A stretch of DNA of 64,000 bases from Nitrospira moscoviensis (GCF_001273775.1 NZ_CP011801.1:1528001-1592000); one strand, 5' to 3'; positions 14,851-24,229 are shown, counted from the first letter of the stretch. The notes: generated by a model from the letters alone, not told the origin. Program-made: numbers and translations.

Positions 14851-17249
14851 CCCCAGTACTGACCCTTCATCCAACAGAGCTTGCCGCGGTTACGATCCGT
14901 GTCCGTGGTCTTGTTCAGGGGGTTGGGTTTCGCCCTGCTGTGTGGCGTCTGGCACAGGAGCATCGGCTTCGAGGCCATGTTTTGAACGACGGGCAAGGCG
15001 TTCGAATTTATGCGATCGGAGCCCCGGAACAACTTCAGCGGTTCTTGACCGGTCTTCAGGAACATCCGCCGACGCTCGCGCGAATCGTTGAAGTCGTCTC
15101 TGAACCTGCCTCGTTGCAGGACATTCCACCTGGTTTCACGATCATTGAAAGCGGAGCCGGCGAAGTCACAACAGGGGTCGTGCCGGATGCCGCGACCTGT
15201 CACGAATGTTTGCGAGAGGTACTCGATCCCTTTGCACGGCGCTATCGGTATCCGTTTACCAACTGCACGCACTGCGGGCCGCGTCTGACGATTCAAGAGA
15301 AGATTCCCTACGACCGGTCCGGGACGACGATGAGCGGGTTTCCCATGTGTCCCTTGTGCGAAGCGGAATATCATGATCCCAGCGATCGGCGGTTCCACGC
15401 CCAGCCGATTGCCTGTCATGCCTGCGGCCCAAGGGTCTGGCTTGAACGGGCCGACGGGAAGCCGATCGCCCTCGATGCGTTGACGATGCTGGATGCGGTG
15501 GACGCAGCTTGTACCTTGCTTCAAAAAGGACGGGTGGTGGCGATCAAAGGACTTGGCGGCGTGCAGTTGGCCTGTGACGCGACCCAGGAAGAAGCCGTCT
15601 CCCGGCTCCGCCGTTTGAAGGCTCGGGAAGGGAAACCCTTTGCGCTCATGGCGCGCGACCTGCAGATCATCCGTCATTATTGTGAGGTCAGCGAGCAAGA
15701 GGTCGCGCTCCTCCGGAGCCCTGCGGCTCCGATCGTCATTCTAAAAACCCGAGCTGAAGTGAGTCTGGCCCCGAGTGTCGCGCCGGGGATACGCACGCTG
15801 GGTTTCATGCTGCCCAACACACCGCTTCATCATCTCATGCTCCGCCGCATGGATCGCCCGATCGTGCTGACGAGCGGAAACCGGTCCGATGAGCCGCAAT
15901 GGATCGACAATGAGCAGGCCAAGGTTCATTTAGGGGAGATGGCTGAGTACTTCCTGCTGCATGATCGGGGAATCGCCCAGCGCGTTGATGACTCGGTCGC
16001 AAAAGTCATGGGGGGGACCGCACGAATGTTTCGACGCAGTCGAGGGTACGCCCCGGCGCCGGTGGTTCTTCCGCCGGGGTTTGACGAGGCACCACGGGTG
16101 CTGGCAATGGGCGGCGAGCTGAAGAACACCTTCTGTCTGATTCGAGACGGCCACGCGGTCTTGTCCCATCATATCGGGGACCTGGAAGATGCATTGACGC
16201 AAGCCGATTACAGACGGGCACTCGGACATTACCGGGAACTCTTCGCCCACGTCCCGCAGATGCTCGCCATCGACCGCCATCCCGACTACTTGTCCAGCAA
16301 GATCGGCAGAGAGATGGCCGCGGATCAAGACCTCCCCCTCTGCGAGGTCCAGCACCACCATGCGCATATTGCTGCCTGCCTGGCAGAGAACGGGATTCCC
16401 ATTGATCATCCGCCGGTGCTGGGCATGGCACTGGACGGATTGGGCTATGGCGACGATGGCACGCTGTGGGGCGGCGAATTCCTGCTTGCTGATTATCGAA
16501 CCTGCACGCGTGTGGGGACCTTCAAGCCCGTCCCGATGCTCGGCGGAGAGCAGGCCGTCAAAGAGCCCTGGCGCAACACCTATGCCCATCTCATGGCAGA
16601 GATGGGCTGGGCGCGGTTTGTAATGAACTACGGCGACTTGGATCTGTATCACTATCTCGCGCACAAGCCACGTGTCTCCCTTGACCAGATGATTGCCCGA
16701 GGAATCAACAGCCCCTCGGCGAGCTCCTGCGGACGACTGTTCGATGCCGTGGCCGCAGCCATGGGAATCTGTCGTGACCGGGTGAGCTATGAGGGCCAGG
16801 CCGCCGTGGAGCTTGAACAGGTGGTCGACCAGTCGGCATTGGAACAAGAAGATGTTGCCTTGGCCTATCCTTTCACGATTCCCTACTTGAAAGGTACCAA
16901 GCTGCCGTACATCGAACCACTAGCCATGTGGCAGGCCCTGCTCGGTGATTTGATCTTGAAAACGCCGCTCCCTGTCATGGCTGCGCGGTTCCACAAGGGG
17001 CTGGCCAAAGCGCTCTGTGCCATGGTGGATCAGGTGACGCGGCTGGAAGATGGGGGTCGGACGGTGCGAGAAGTCGCGTTGTCTGGTGGAGTCTTTCAGA
17101 ACCAGGTCTTGTTCGAGTTCGTGAAGGGCAGATTGGAAGGGATGGGATTCCGTGTGCTCTCGCATGCGCAGGTCCCGACCAATGACGGCGGGCTCGCTCT
17201 TGGCCAGGCCGTGATCGCGGCAGCAAAGGCGAGCTCTCACAAGAAGTGA
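14847..17249 (+). CDS. hypF: carbamoyltransferase HypF
   Basis: Makes the thiocyanate-type carbamoyl adduct on HypE that becomes the CN ligands of the NiFe site. The 800-residue protein has all expected parts: acylphosphatase-like domain (VRGLVQGVGFRP near residue 20), two zinc fingers (CHECLREV...CTHCGPR and CPLCEAEY...CHACGPR), a YrdC-like domain (GLGGVQLACDA), and the Kae1-like transferase domain with the metal-binding HHHAHIAACL. ATG 14847 overlaps the previous stop; an in-frame upstream ATG lies inside the NHL gene and is rejected. HypC follows 7 bp downstream. Confidence 0.96.
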   Translation: MTPVLTLHPTELAAVTIRVRGLVQGVGFRPAVWRLAQEHRLRGHVLNDGQGVRIYAIGAPEQLQRFLTGLQEHPPTLARIVEVVSEPASLQDIPPGFTIIESGAGEVTTGVVPDAATCHECLREVLDPFARRYRYPFTNCTHCGPRLTIQEKIPYDRSGTTMSGFPMCPLCEAEYHDPSDRRFHAQPIACHACGPRVWLERADGKPIALDALTMLDAVDAACTLLQKGRVVAIKGLGGVQLACDATQEEAVSRLRRLKAREGKPFALMARDLQIIRHYCEVSEQEVALLRSPAAPIVILKTRAEVSLAPSVAPGIRTLGFMLPNTPLHHLMLRRMDRPIVLTSGNRSDEPQWIDNEQAKVHLGEMAEYFLLHDRGIAQRVDDSVAKVMGGTARMFRRSRGYAPAPVVLPPGFDEAPRVLAMGGELKNTFCLIRDGHAVLSHHIGDLEDALTQADYRRALGHYRELFAHVPQMLAIDRHPDYLSSKIGREMAADQDLPLCEVQHHHAHIAACLAENGIPIDHPPVLGMALDGLGYGDDGTLWGGEFLLADYRTCTRVGTFKPVPMLGGEQAVKEPWRNTYAHLMAEMGWARFVMNYGDLDLYHYLAHKPRVSLDQMIARGINSPSASSCGRLFDAVAAAMGICRDRVSYEGQAAVELEQVVDQSALEQEDVALAYPFTIPYLKGTKLPYIEPLAMWQALLGDLILKTPLPVMAARFHKGLAKALCAMVDQVTRLEDGGRTVREVALSGGVFQNQVLFEFVKGRLEGMGFRVLSHAQVPTNDGGLALGQAVIAAAKASSHKK

Positions 17250-17256
17250 GGTCGAT

Positions 17257-17547
17257 ATGTGCTTAGGAATTCCGGGACGTATCGTGGAAATCAGCTATGC
17301 ACAGCAGAAGCTGGCGACTGTGGATGTCGGTGGCGTCAGGCGGACCGTCAACATTGCCTGTATCGTGGATGAGGAGCATCCACCGGAATCCTGTGTGGGA
17401 GAGTGGGTGTTGGTGCATGTGGGGTTTGCGATGAGCCGCGTCGATCCGGAGGAAGCGCAGCGAACGATCGAATTGCTGACGCAACTCGGCGATATACAGG
17501 CCGAGGTCCAAGCGATGCGCACGTCCGGGCAGGCGCAAAGGGGGTGA
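17257..17547 (+). CDS. hypC: hydrogenase assembly chaperone HypC
   Basis: Small chaperone that carries the Fe(CN)2CO unit with HypD and delivers it to the large subunit. The 96-residue protein starts MCLGIPGRIVEI; Cys2, exposed after methionine removal, is the essential iron ligand. VDVGGVRRTVNI and VGEWVLVHVGFAMSRVD are typical family segments. It lies between hypF and the SIS gene with 4-7 bp gaps. Confidence 0.95.
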   Translation: MCLGIPGRIVEISYAQQKLATVDVGGVRRTVNIACIVDEEHPPESCVGEWVLVHVGFAMSRVDPEEAQRTIELLTQLGDIQAEVQAMRTSGQAQRG

Positions 17548-17551
17548 ACCT

Positions 17552-18241
17552 ATGTCGTCGAAAGAGGTCTTGGAGGGGTTATATCCCTTCCTAAACGAGC
17601 AGGCGACCTCCCCGGTTCGCCTCGATCAGGAGTTGCTGGAATCCGTCCGTCTGAAAGCCGAACACAGTCTTGCCGTGAAGCGAACGTTCTTTGACGCGCA
17701 TGGAGAACAGGTCGTCGCCGCCGCGAAATCCATTGCCGAGGTCTATCGCAGAAACGGCCGGTTGTTCGCGATGGGCAATGGAGGCTCGAGTTGTGACGCG
17801 GCCCATATCGCTGTGGAGTTTCTCCATCCCGTGACGGCTGGGCGCCCCGCGTTACCAGCGGTGAATCTGGACGCCGATGTCGCGATGCTGACCGCGGTCG
17901 GAAACGATGTGGGGTTCGATCACGTGTTCGTCCGCCAGGTGATTGCCCAGGCTCGTGCCGGCGACGGACTGATCGGCGTGAGCACCAGCGGGAACTCGGC
18001 GAATCTGGTGCGTGCGTTTGAAAAGGCGAAGGAGCTCGGCCTGACGACCATTGCCTTATCCGGAGGGAATGGCGGCGCGGTGGCCCGCTCATCGGCCGTG
18101 GATCATTGCCTTGTAGTGGAGACGGACAGCATTCACCGGGTCCAGGAGTGTCATGTGGCCATCTACCACATCCTGTGGGATCTGGTGCATACCCTCCTGG
18201 CCAACGAGCGGGGTTGGGCGGAACGAAAAGGTGCGGCATGA
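17552..18241 (+). CDS. SIS-domain isomerase-like protein (GmhA-like) in the hyp operon
   Basis: A 229-residue protein of the phosphoheptose-isomerase type: an N-terminal helix, then the sugar-phosphate site AMGNGGSSCDAAHIAVEF, and STSGNSANLVRAFEKAK with the SIS serine loop. GmhA converts sedoheptulose 7-phosphate to heptose 7-phosphate for lipopolysaccharide core synthesis, yet here the gene is locked between hypC and hypD, with its stop overlapping the hypD start. That placement suggests a job in cofactor assembly or in making a metabolite for it. Substrate is unknown. I would not call it gmhA without phylogeny. Confidence 0.82.
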   Translation: MSSKEVLEGLYPFLNEQATSPVRLDQELLESVRLKAEHSLAVKRTFFDAHGEQVVAAAKSIAEVYRRNGRLFAMGNGGSSCDAAHIAVEFLHPVTAGRPALPAVNLDADVAMLTAVGNDVGFDHVFVRQVIAQARAGDGLIGVSTSGNSANLVRAFEKAKELGLTTIALSGGNGGAVARSSAVDHCLVVETDSIHRVQECHVAIYHILWDLVHTLLANERGWAERKGAA

Positions 18242-19383
18242 AATACGTCGATGAGTTCCGGGATCCGCAAAAGGCGCAATGGCTGCTCCGGGAGATCCGC
18301 TCGCTGGTCAGTCAGATCGAAGTCTGCCGAAGGCGGCCGCTGGGTATCATGGAAGTGTGCGGGGGACATACCCACACGATTTTCCGGTACGGCCTCAACA
18401 AGATGCTCCCAGAAGAAGTGGAGTTCATCCACGGACCCGGCTGTCCCGTTTGCGTGCTCCCTCGCGGCCGGGTCGATGACTGTGTAGGACTAGCCCAGCA
18501 TCCGGAAGTCATCATGACGACATTTGGGGACGCCATGCGCGTCACCGGCTCGAAAAAGAGTTTGCTTCAGGCGAAGGCCGAAGGAGCAGACGTCCGCATG
18601 GTGTACTCACCGCTGGACGCGCTGAAAATTGCAAAGGCCAATCCGGGGAGGGAGGTGGTGTTCTTGGCGCTGGGGTTCGAGACCACGATGCCCAGCACGG
18701 CCTTCACAGTTCTTCAAGCTCAACGTGAAGGCATCTCGAATTTCTCGTTGTTCTGCAACCATATTACGATCATCCCCACCATCAAAGCGGTCCTCGATTC
18801 CCCCGACCTCCAAGTCGATGCTTTTCTCGGGCCTGGTCATGTCAGCATGGTGATCGGCACTCGGCCCTATCAATTCATTGCCGGCCACTATCGGAAGCCG
18901 ATCGTGATCGCGGGGTTCGAGCCGCTCGACATCCTCCACTCGGTTTGGATGGTGCTGAAGCAACTGGCCGGCGGCCGCTGCGAGGTGGAGAACCAGTATC
19001 GGCGCGTCGTACCGGAAGCGGGCAATGCACAGGCGCTCGAGGCGATCCAGGCGGTGTTCGAGTTGCGGGAGTTTTTTGAGTGGCGCGGGCTGGGCTCCAT
19101 CGATTACTCCGGCGTCCGCATGCGCTCCGCGTTTGCCGGTTTCGATGCGGAGCACAAGTTCTCGATGCCGAATGTGAAAATTGCCGATCCGACGTCTTGT
19201 CAATGTGGCGAAGTCTTGAAAGGCGTCATCAAACCGCCTCAGTGCAAGGTGTTCGGCACCGCCTGCACCCCGGAGAATCCTCTCGGATCTCTCATGGTCT
19301 CCACCGAAGGAGCCTGCGCAGCCTATTACAACTACGGCTGGATTGATCGGGAAAGCCTGAAACCAGCTAAAGTGCCAGCGTGA
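18238..19383 (+). CDS. hypD: hydrogenase maturation protein HypD
   Basis: Fe-S protein that, with HypC, assembles the Fe(CN)2CO group. From ATG 18238 it has 381 residues. Diagnostic motifs are MEVCGGHTHTIFRYGL, IHGPGCPVCVLP, FLALGFETTMPS, GPGHVSMVIG, and the cluster-binding tail with CQCGEVLKG, PPQCKVFG, ACTPENPLG and EGACAAYY. The start overlaps the SIS stop by ATGA; an in-frame upstream ATG inside that gene is rejected. Confidence 0.96.
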   Translation: MKYVDEFRDPQKAQWLLREIRSLVSQIEVCRRRPLGIMEVCGGHTHTIFRYGLNKMLPEEVEFIHGPGCPVCVLPRGRVDDCVGLAQHPEVIMTTFGDAMRVTGSKKSLLQAKAEGADVRMVYSPLDALKIAKANPGREVVFLALGFETTMPSTAFTVLQAQREGISNFSLFCNHITIIPTIKAVLDSPDLQVDAFLGPGHVSMVIGTRPYQFIAGHYRKPIVIAGFEPLDILHSVWMVLKQLAGGRCEVENQYRRVVPEAGNAQALEAIQAVFELREFFEWRGLGSIDYSGVRMRSAFAGFDAEHKFSMPNVKIADPTSCQCGEVLKGVIKPPQCKVFGTACTPENPLGSLMVSTEGACAAYYNYGWIDRESLKPAKVPA

Positions 19384-19409
19384 TGCCGCTGGAGAGAAAA
19401 AGGTAGACC

Positions 19410-20510
19410 ATGACTCGCACGTTGCTTGATCGAAAGCCGGGTGAATCCTCGGAGGCGAAGCCTCCTACGCAGTGGCTGGATCGCATGCGCGACAAGCACA
19501 TCACCATGGCCCACGGAAGTGGCGGCAAGGCCATGCGGGAGTTAATCGAGCGCCTGTTTGTGGAGGCGTTCGACAATCCACTGCTCGCGGCGATGGAAGA
19601 TCAGGCCGTTGTCCCGTTGGAGGGGCTGCGGCAACAGGGGACGAAGCTGGCTTTCACGACTGACAGTTATGTCGTGAATCCGCTCTTCTTCCCGGGGGGC
19701 AGCATCGGTGAGTTGGCGGTTCATGGGACGATCAACGATCTCGCCGTGAGCGGAGCCACCCCGCTGTTCTTATCCTGCGGGATGATCCTGGAAGAAGGGC
19801 TGTCGATCGACACGTTGGGACAAGTGGTGAGCAGGATGAGGGAGGCTGCCGCCCTAGCCGGAGTGTCCATTGTCACGGGCGATACAAAGGTCGTGGAGCG
19901 GGGTGCGGCCGACAAACTCTTCGTCAACACGGCCGGGATCGGGATCATCCAGCGGGACGTGGCGATCTCGGCGAGGCGAGCCTGCCCCGGAGACGTGGTC
20001 ATCACCAACGGGAATATCGGCGATCATGGGGTGGCGATCTTGTTGGCTCGAAATGAACTTGCCCTTGAGTCTACGGTGGAGAGCGACACGCAGCCGCTAC
20101 ACGACTTGGTGCGGTTGATGCTTGAGGTCTGTCCAGACATCCATTGTCTGAGGGATGCCACGCGCGGGGGAGTGGCCACGGTGCTCAACGAATTTGCAGC
20201 CGCTTCACAGGTCGCGATCCACTTGGTCGAAGCGGCGATCCCGGTTCGAGAAAGTGTGCGAGGCGCCTGCGAGATCCTCGGGTTGGATCCTCTGTATTTG
20301 GCCAATGAGGGGAAATTGGTCGCGATCGTCCCACGTGAACAGGCTGATTCCATCGTGGATGCGATGCGCACTCATCCGGCTGGTCGGGACAGCGCGATTA
20401 TCGGAGAAGTGAAAGAAACCCCGAATGGCGCGGTCCTGATGGCGACTGCGTTCGGCGGGTTGCGGGTCGTCGATACCCTGGTCGGCGACCAGTTGCCACG
20501 TATTTGTTGA
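19410..20510 (+). CDS. hypE: hydrogenase maturation protein HypE
   Basis: Dehydrates the carbamoyl group received from HypF to a thiocyanate on its own C-terminal cysteine, using ATP. The 366-residue protein has the AIR-synthase-like fold with MAHGSGGKAMRELIERLF and TTDSYVVNPLFFPGG near the start, GDTKVVERG, and RDATRGGVATVLNEF. It ends PRIC, the mobile tail bearing the reactive cysteine. The N-terminus is about 25 residues longer than usual. Confidence 0.96.
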   Translation: MTRTLLDRKPGESSEAKPPTQWLDRMRDKHITMAHGSGGKAMRELIERLFVEAFDNPLLAAMEDQAVVPLEGLRQQGTKLAFTTDSYVVNPLFFPGGSIGELAVHGTINDLAVSGATPLFLSCGMILEEGLSIDTLGQVVSRMREAAALAGVSIVTGDTKVVERGAADKLFVNTAGIGIIQRDVAISARRACPGDVVITNGNIGDHGVAILLARNELALESTVESDTQPLHDLVRLMLEVCPDIHCLRDATRGGVATVLNEFAAASQVAIHLVEAAIPVRESVRGACEILGLDPLYLANEGKLVAIVPREQADSIVDAMRTHPAGRDSAIIGEVKETPNGAVLMATAFGGLRVVDTLVGDQLPRIC

Positions 20511-20517
20511 GCGCACC

Positions 20518-21093
20518 ATGCCGCCTCTGCGAATCGAGCAGGACAAGACGATCGACATCCGCGACCATGGGCGGCCGGAGCAGCTCGACTATGCCGGATT
20601 GCTGCGGTTTCACCAAGGCAAGGCGATCTGGGGTGCCAGTGTGACGTTTCGTGCCCTTCAACGTGCGGCACAATGCTTATCGGAGTCCGCTTTGTGGGAT
20701 CGCCAATCACTCTGCGTGACGAGTGCACATCCTGGTCCAGGAGTGAGAGATGCAATCGAATACGTGACCCATTGCGTCAGCCGGGACCGCTATCGACTGA
20801 CGGAACCGGAGCGGGAAGGGCATTGTCACAAGGGCATGCGGTTCGCCTGGTGGATCGATGATGGCGTGCGAAGCGTTGCCATCGCGTTGAGGGATGGGTT
20901 TGTACCGCAGACCTTCTTTGCCCTGGTGGACCGCATCGAGACACCGATGGAACGGCCTGATGATCAAGAGCGGCTTGAGCGGTTGAAGGAACGATTAACG
21001 GAGCGACTCTGGACGGAACCGTTGAATGACCTCTTCTACGTGACGGTCGACGCCGGCCGTCCCGAGAGGGCAGCGCGAACATGCACGAGCTGA
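20518..21093 (+). CDS. uncharacterised protein of the hyp operon
   Basis: A 191-residue protein, 7 bp after hypE and overlapping hypA by 13 bp, so it is part of the operon. It contains cysteines in AAQCLSES, SLCVTSAHPGPG, THCVSRDR and GHCHKGMRF, and a basic, helical C-terminus. The segment SAHPGPGVRDAIEYVT faintly resembles the metal-binding part of FmdE-like proteins, but this is too weak to name it. The conserved-looking His and Cys residues suggest metal or Fe-S handling during hydrogenase assembly. Function unknown. Confidence 0.65.
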   Translation: MPPLRIEQDKTIDIRDHGRPEQLDYAGLLRFHQGKAIWGASVTFRALQRAAQCLSESALWDRQSLCVTSAHPGPGVRDAIEYVTHCVSRDRYRLTEPEREGHCHKGMRFAWWIDDGVRSVAIALRDGFVPQTFFALVDRIETPMERPDDQERLERLKERLTERLWTEPLNDLFYVTVDAGRPERAARTCTS

Positions 21094-21410
21094 GCCTTAC
21101 TCGCAACATTGTCGCGATCGTCAGTGAGCGTGCAAACGGAGCCAAGGTCACTCAGGTGATATTGGAGGTCGGGAAGCTGAGCGCCGTGATTCCTGATGCG
21201 ATCCGGTTTTGTTTTGACATCGTGGCCAAGGGCACGGTGCTGGAAGGTGCTCGGCTCGATGTGATCGAGATTCCCGGGCGAGGTCGATGCCGGGACTGTG
21301 GGAGTGAGCTGGAGTTGCGGCAGTTCGTGGAACGTTGCACCTGCGGCTCGGCGAATGTGGAACGGCTGGCGGGTGAGGAATTGACCATCAAACAAATGGT
21401 GACGGTCTGA
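21081..21410 (+). CDS. hypA: nickel metallochaperone HypA
   Basis: Delivers nickel to the large subunit together with HypB. The 109-residue protein begins MHELSLTRNIV, where the Met-His2 amino end binds nickel, and has the structural zinc site CRDCGSEL / CTCGSANV. Length is normal. The last base pairs overlap the HypB start codon, so the two are co-translated. Confidence 0.95.
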   Translation: MHELSLTRNIVAIVSERANGAKVTQVILEVGKLSAVIPDAIRFCFDIVAKGTVLEGARLDVIEIPGRGRCRDCGSELELRQFVERCTCGSANVERLAGEELTIKQMVTV

Positions 21411-22240
21411 TGTGTACCACATGTGGGTGTTCGGATGATGCCGCGCCGCGGCTGACCGATGTAATGACGGGGCAGACGGTGGAGCTTCGATCTGATGCAG
21501 CGAGCCATGGGCATGAGCACGATCATGACCATCATCACGATCGTCATGAAGACCATGTGCACGTGGATGGAAAAACTATTGTCCTCCAGGAAGCGGTGCT
21601 CGCGAAGAACGATCGCCTGGCTGAGCGTAATCGCGGGTGGTTGCAGGGACGGCACGTCGTGGCACTGAATCTGGTGAGTTCGCCAGGTTCAGGAAAAACT
21701 ACGTTATTGGAGCAGACGATCCGCGCGTTGAGTCACGAACTACGTATCCAGGTCATCGAAGGCGATCAGGCGACCGTGAACGATGCAGAACGAATCCGAA
21801 GCACCGGCTGTCGAGTCGTGCAGATCAACACCGGGGTTGGTTGTCATCTTGAAGCGGACATGGTGGCACGGGGATTGGAGCAGTTGGCTCCGGTGCCGGA
21901 TTCCATCGTGATGATCGAAAACGTCGGAAATCTGGTGTGTCCTGCACTCTTTGATCTGGGGGAGCAGGCAAAGGTGGTCGTGCTCTCTGTGACAGAAGGG
22001 GAGGACAAGCCACTGAAGTATCCCCATATGTTCAGGGCTGCGCAGGTGCTGCTGCTGAATAAGATCGATCTGCTGCCGCATCTCTCATTTGATGTCACGC
22101 GCTGCATCGAGTACGCGAAGTCGGTCAATCCCCATCTGGAAGTCTTTCTGGTATCCGCGATCTCAGGAGAGGGCATGCAGAGCTGGTATAAATGGCTTCG
22201 AGCGCAAGTACAAGCGCTGGAAAGGGCAACTGCATGTTGA
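21410..22240 (+). CDS. hypB: nickel-binding GTPase HypB
   Basis: Hydrolyses GTP to drive nickel transfer from HypA. The 276-residue protein has an N-terminal MCTTCGC high-affinity nickel site, a histidine-rich stretch (HGHEHDHDHHHDRHED, about residues 36-51) able to store nickel, the P-loop SSPGSGKTTLL, and NKIDLLPH as the guanine-specificity motif. Presence of both nickel sites resembles rhizobial HypB, which doubles as nickel storage. Its end overlaps the permease start. Confidence 0.96.
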   Translation: MCTTCGCSDDAAPRLTDVMTGQTVELRSDAASHGHEHDHDHHHDRHEDHVHVDGKTIVLQEAVLAKNDRLAERNRGWLQGRHVVALNLVSSPGSGKTTLLEQTIRALSHELRIQVIEGDQATVNDAERIRSTGCRVVQINTGVGCHLEADMVARGLEQLAPVPDSIVMIENVGNLVCPALFDLGEQAKVVVLSVTEGEDKPLKYPHMFRAAQVLLLNKIDLLPHLSFDVTRCIEYAKSVNPHLEVFLVSAISGEGMQSWYKWLRAQVQALERATAC

Positions 22241-22929
22241 CGCTCTTGGGCCTCGGCTTTCTGTTAGGGTTGCGCCATGCGTTCGAAGCGGATCATGCGG
22301 CGGCAGTCGCAGCCTTGGCAAGTTGCAGTCACTCGGTCGGTGAAACGGTCAGACAGGGAATCGCCTGGGGCATTGGGCATGCCCTGACACTCTTCCTCTT
22401 CTGTTCAGTCGTGCTGTCCCTGAACAGCATGGTTCCAGAGCGAGTGGCCTTGGCATTGGAGATGGCCGTCGGTGTGATGCTGATTGGATTGGGTCTGGAT
22501 GTGTGGCGAAGGATCAGGCGAGATCGGCTCCACGTTCATATCCATGAACATGAAGCAGGGAAGTCCCATATACACATCCATGCGCATCGGAACGAAACGG
22601 ATCGTGCTCAGCATCAGCACGCGCATCAAATTCCGTACCGTGCGTTACTCGTCGGCATGACACACGGGATGGCAGGCTCAGCGGCCCTCATTCTCCTCAC
22701 ACTCCATGCCACCCCATCCATTGCACTCGCCTTGACCTACATCATTGTTTTTGGTCTCGGCTCGATTCTTGGCATGGCCACGCTGTCTCTGGCTATTGCG
22801 ATTCCACTCCGTCGATCAGCGCGATCCTTCGCATGGGCGTATGACGGAGTTCAGATTGCCATCGGAGGCATCAGCGTATTTCTCGGAGCCAGCATGCTGT
22901 ACACCCAGGGGTCGGAATTCCTAGGCTGA
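22234..22929 (+). CDS. nickel/cobalt permease, NiCoT/UreH-like
   Basis: Predicted inner-membrane nickel importer of 231 residues with about six membrane spans. The first span carries RHAFEADHAAAVAAL, matching the HX4DH nickel-selectivity signature of NiCoT permeases. A cytoplasmic or periplasmic loop (about residues 105-145) is rich in histidine (HVHIHEHE, HIHIHAHR, HQHAHQ). ATG 22234 overlaps the hypB stop; an upstream in-frame ATG lies within hypB. Placement after hypAB supports nickel rather than cobalt. Confidence 0.85.
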   Translation: MLTLLGLGFLLGLRHAFEADHAAAVAALASCSHSVGETVRQGIAWGIGHALTLFLFCSVVLSLNSMVPERVALALEMAVGVMLIGLGLDVWRRIRRDRLHVHIHEHEAGKSHIHIHAHRNETDRAQHQHAHQIPYRALLVGMTHGMAGSAALILLTLHATPSIALALTYIIVFGLGSILGMATLSLAIAIPLRRSARSFAWAYDGVQIAIGGISVFLGASMLYTQGSEFLG

Positions 22930-22951
22930 TGGAGACGAAGGATTCCATCTC

Positions 22952-24064
22952 ATGGATAGGTTCCTGCCTGACCATGTTCACCTGAGGATTCACGCCTACG
23001 CCTGGCTTTGCTCATTGTTGTTCCATCTCGCTGTCCTCAGTGCTTCTGCCGAGTTCATCAGGCGCTTGACGCTCACGCCTGTAGCTGAACCGTTTCACTG
23101 GGAGGTGGCGCTCGTCAGCCTTTCTGCTAGAGCGACCGACAGTATTCCGGTCGAGAGTCTGAGTGCAGCCGAAGGCCAGCCGGATCTCCTCTCTGCTTCG
23201 AATTCATTGTCCCATTCTCCAACGGACCAAGGCATGCCGGACGTAACAGTTTCAGAGGTGAATAGGGCAGCACGATCATACCTGACGGCAGCATCGAAAA
23301 GAACTCAGCCGATTGTCTTACAGGAGCAATTCGCGGGACTCAGTCCGTCCCTAACCCAAGAAAGCAAACCTATCCCATCAACGGCCGAAGAGGCTCTCCC
23401 GCTACAGAGGAGGGAGCAGTCGATGGAGCGGGAGGAGAACGCATATTCTATTCATGAGCAGCCTGCTCTGCCGGCAAGCCAGGCTAATGAAGAACGTCCT
23501 AAGGCCGTCGAGCAGGCGACGCTTGTGAGTGCATCGTCATCACCTCCGATCGTTTCTACTGCTCCCTCCCAGGTCAGAGAGGAAATGACGGAGCAAGCAC
23601 CTCTGGAAACTGCGACAAGTGCGGAACCAATCCACCATTATGGTCATCAGTCACATGAGCCGGCTGGAGCTGAGAGAGATTCCGGGCGAGCCATAACCAA
23701 CCAACTGGCCTCTTTGCCTGCTCAGGTCCAAGATCTTTCTTCGGGAATGCCCATCGCACGACCGGTCGCACGCGACTATGGGTGGTTGCAGAGTACTCTG
23801 TTCAACAGGCTTGAACACCTTAAGCGTCAGTCGCGCCCCCTTTTGGATGTTTCGGGAAGAAAGAAGGTATTGTTGCGAGTGGTCATTCTTGAGGGCGGTG
23901 ATCTTGGTGAGCTGAAAATAGAACGAAGTTCCGGAGAGGATCGTCTCGATCAAGAGGCTCTACGCCTGGTGCAGCTGGCCTTTCCCATTCCCTTAGACTA
24001 CGCCTTGGGTCGACCCCAAGTGGTTGTCCGTATCCCTATCAGCTATAGCCTCTCGTCGGACTGA
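22952..24064 (+). CDS. TonB-like energy-transducer protein
   Basis: A 370-residue protein with one N-terminal membrane anchor (WLCSLLFHLAVLSAS, about 20-40), a long polar middle (50-270) rich in serine, glutamate and proline that would span the periplasm, and a C-terminal TonB-type domain (about 290-365, KVLLRVVILEGGDLGELKIERSSG and LDQEALRLVQLAF). TonB proteins power outer-membrane receptors. As it follows a nickel permease, it may energise uptake of a nickel complex. No ExbB/ExbD or receptor gene is nearby, so it must use partners encoded elsewhere. Confidence 0.82.
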   Translation: MDRFLPDHVHLRIHAYAWLCSLLFHLAVLSASAEFIRRLTLTPVAEPFHWEVALVSLSARATDSIPVESLSAAEGQPDLLSASNSLSHSPTDQGMPDVTVSEVNRAARSYLTAASKRTQPIVLQEQFAGLSPSLTQESKPIPSTAEEALPLQRREQSMEREENAYSIHEQPALPASQANEERPKAVEQATLVSASSSPPIVSTAPSQVREEMTEQAPLETATSAEPIHHYGHQSHEPAGAERDSGRAITNQLASLPAQVQDLSSGMPIARPVARDYGWLQSTLFNRLEHLKRQSRPLLDVSGRKKVLLRVVILEGGDLGELKIERSSGEDRLDQEALRLVQLAFPIPLDYALGRPQVVVRIPISYSLSSD

Positions 24065-24134
24065 GATGAGCGATTGGCGCCTGGTGGATGCGAGACTACA
24101 GGTAAAGATGCGAGAGATTGCGCGAGTTTTAATG

Positions 24135-24143
24135 TGCTATAGT
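24135..24143 (+). promoter_or_regulatory. extended -10 promoter before the His-rich gene
   Basis: TGCTATAGT at 24135-24143 is an extended -10 element (TGn plus TATAGT). No good -35 is seen at the right distance. It lies 87 bp before the His-rich ORF and would give it a separate transcript. Confidence 0.45.
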
Positions 24144-24229
24144 CAGCCGGAGAGTAGTTGGTCACTCCCAGATTTGTGGTAACCGTTGCGGGCGTATCGT
24201 TTCGGTCCTGACAAGCAAGGAGAACTACC

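Noticed and set aside
15930..16847. 305-codon minus-strand frame over hypF
   Set aside because: Shadow of hypF; the translation has no domain and a biased composition.
24144..24229. nickel/cobalt riboswitch before the His-rich gene
   Set aside because: No paired-helix four-way junction pattern could be recognised in the short leader.
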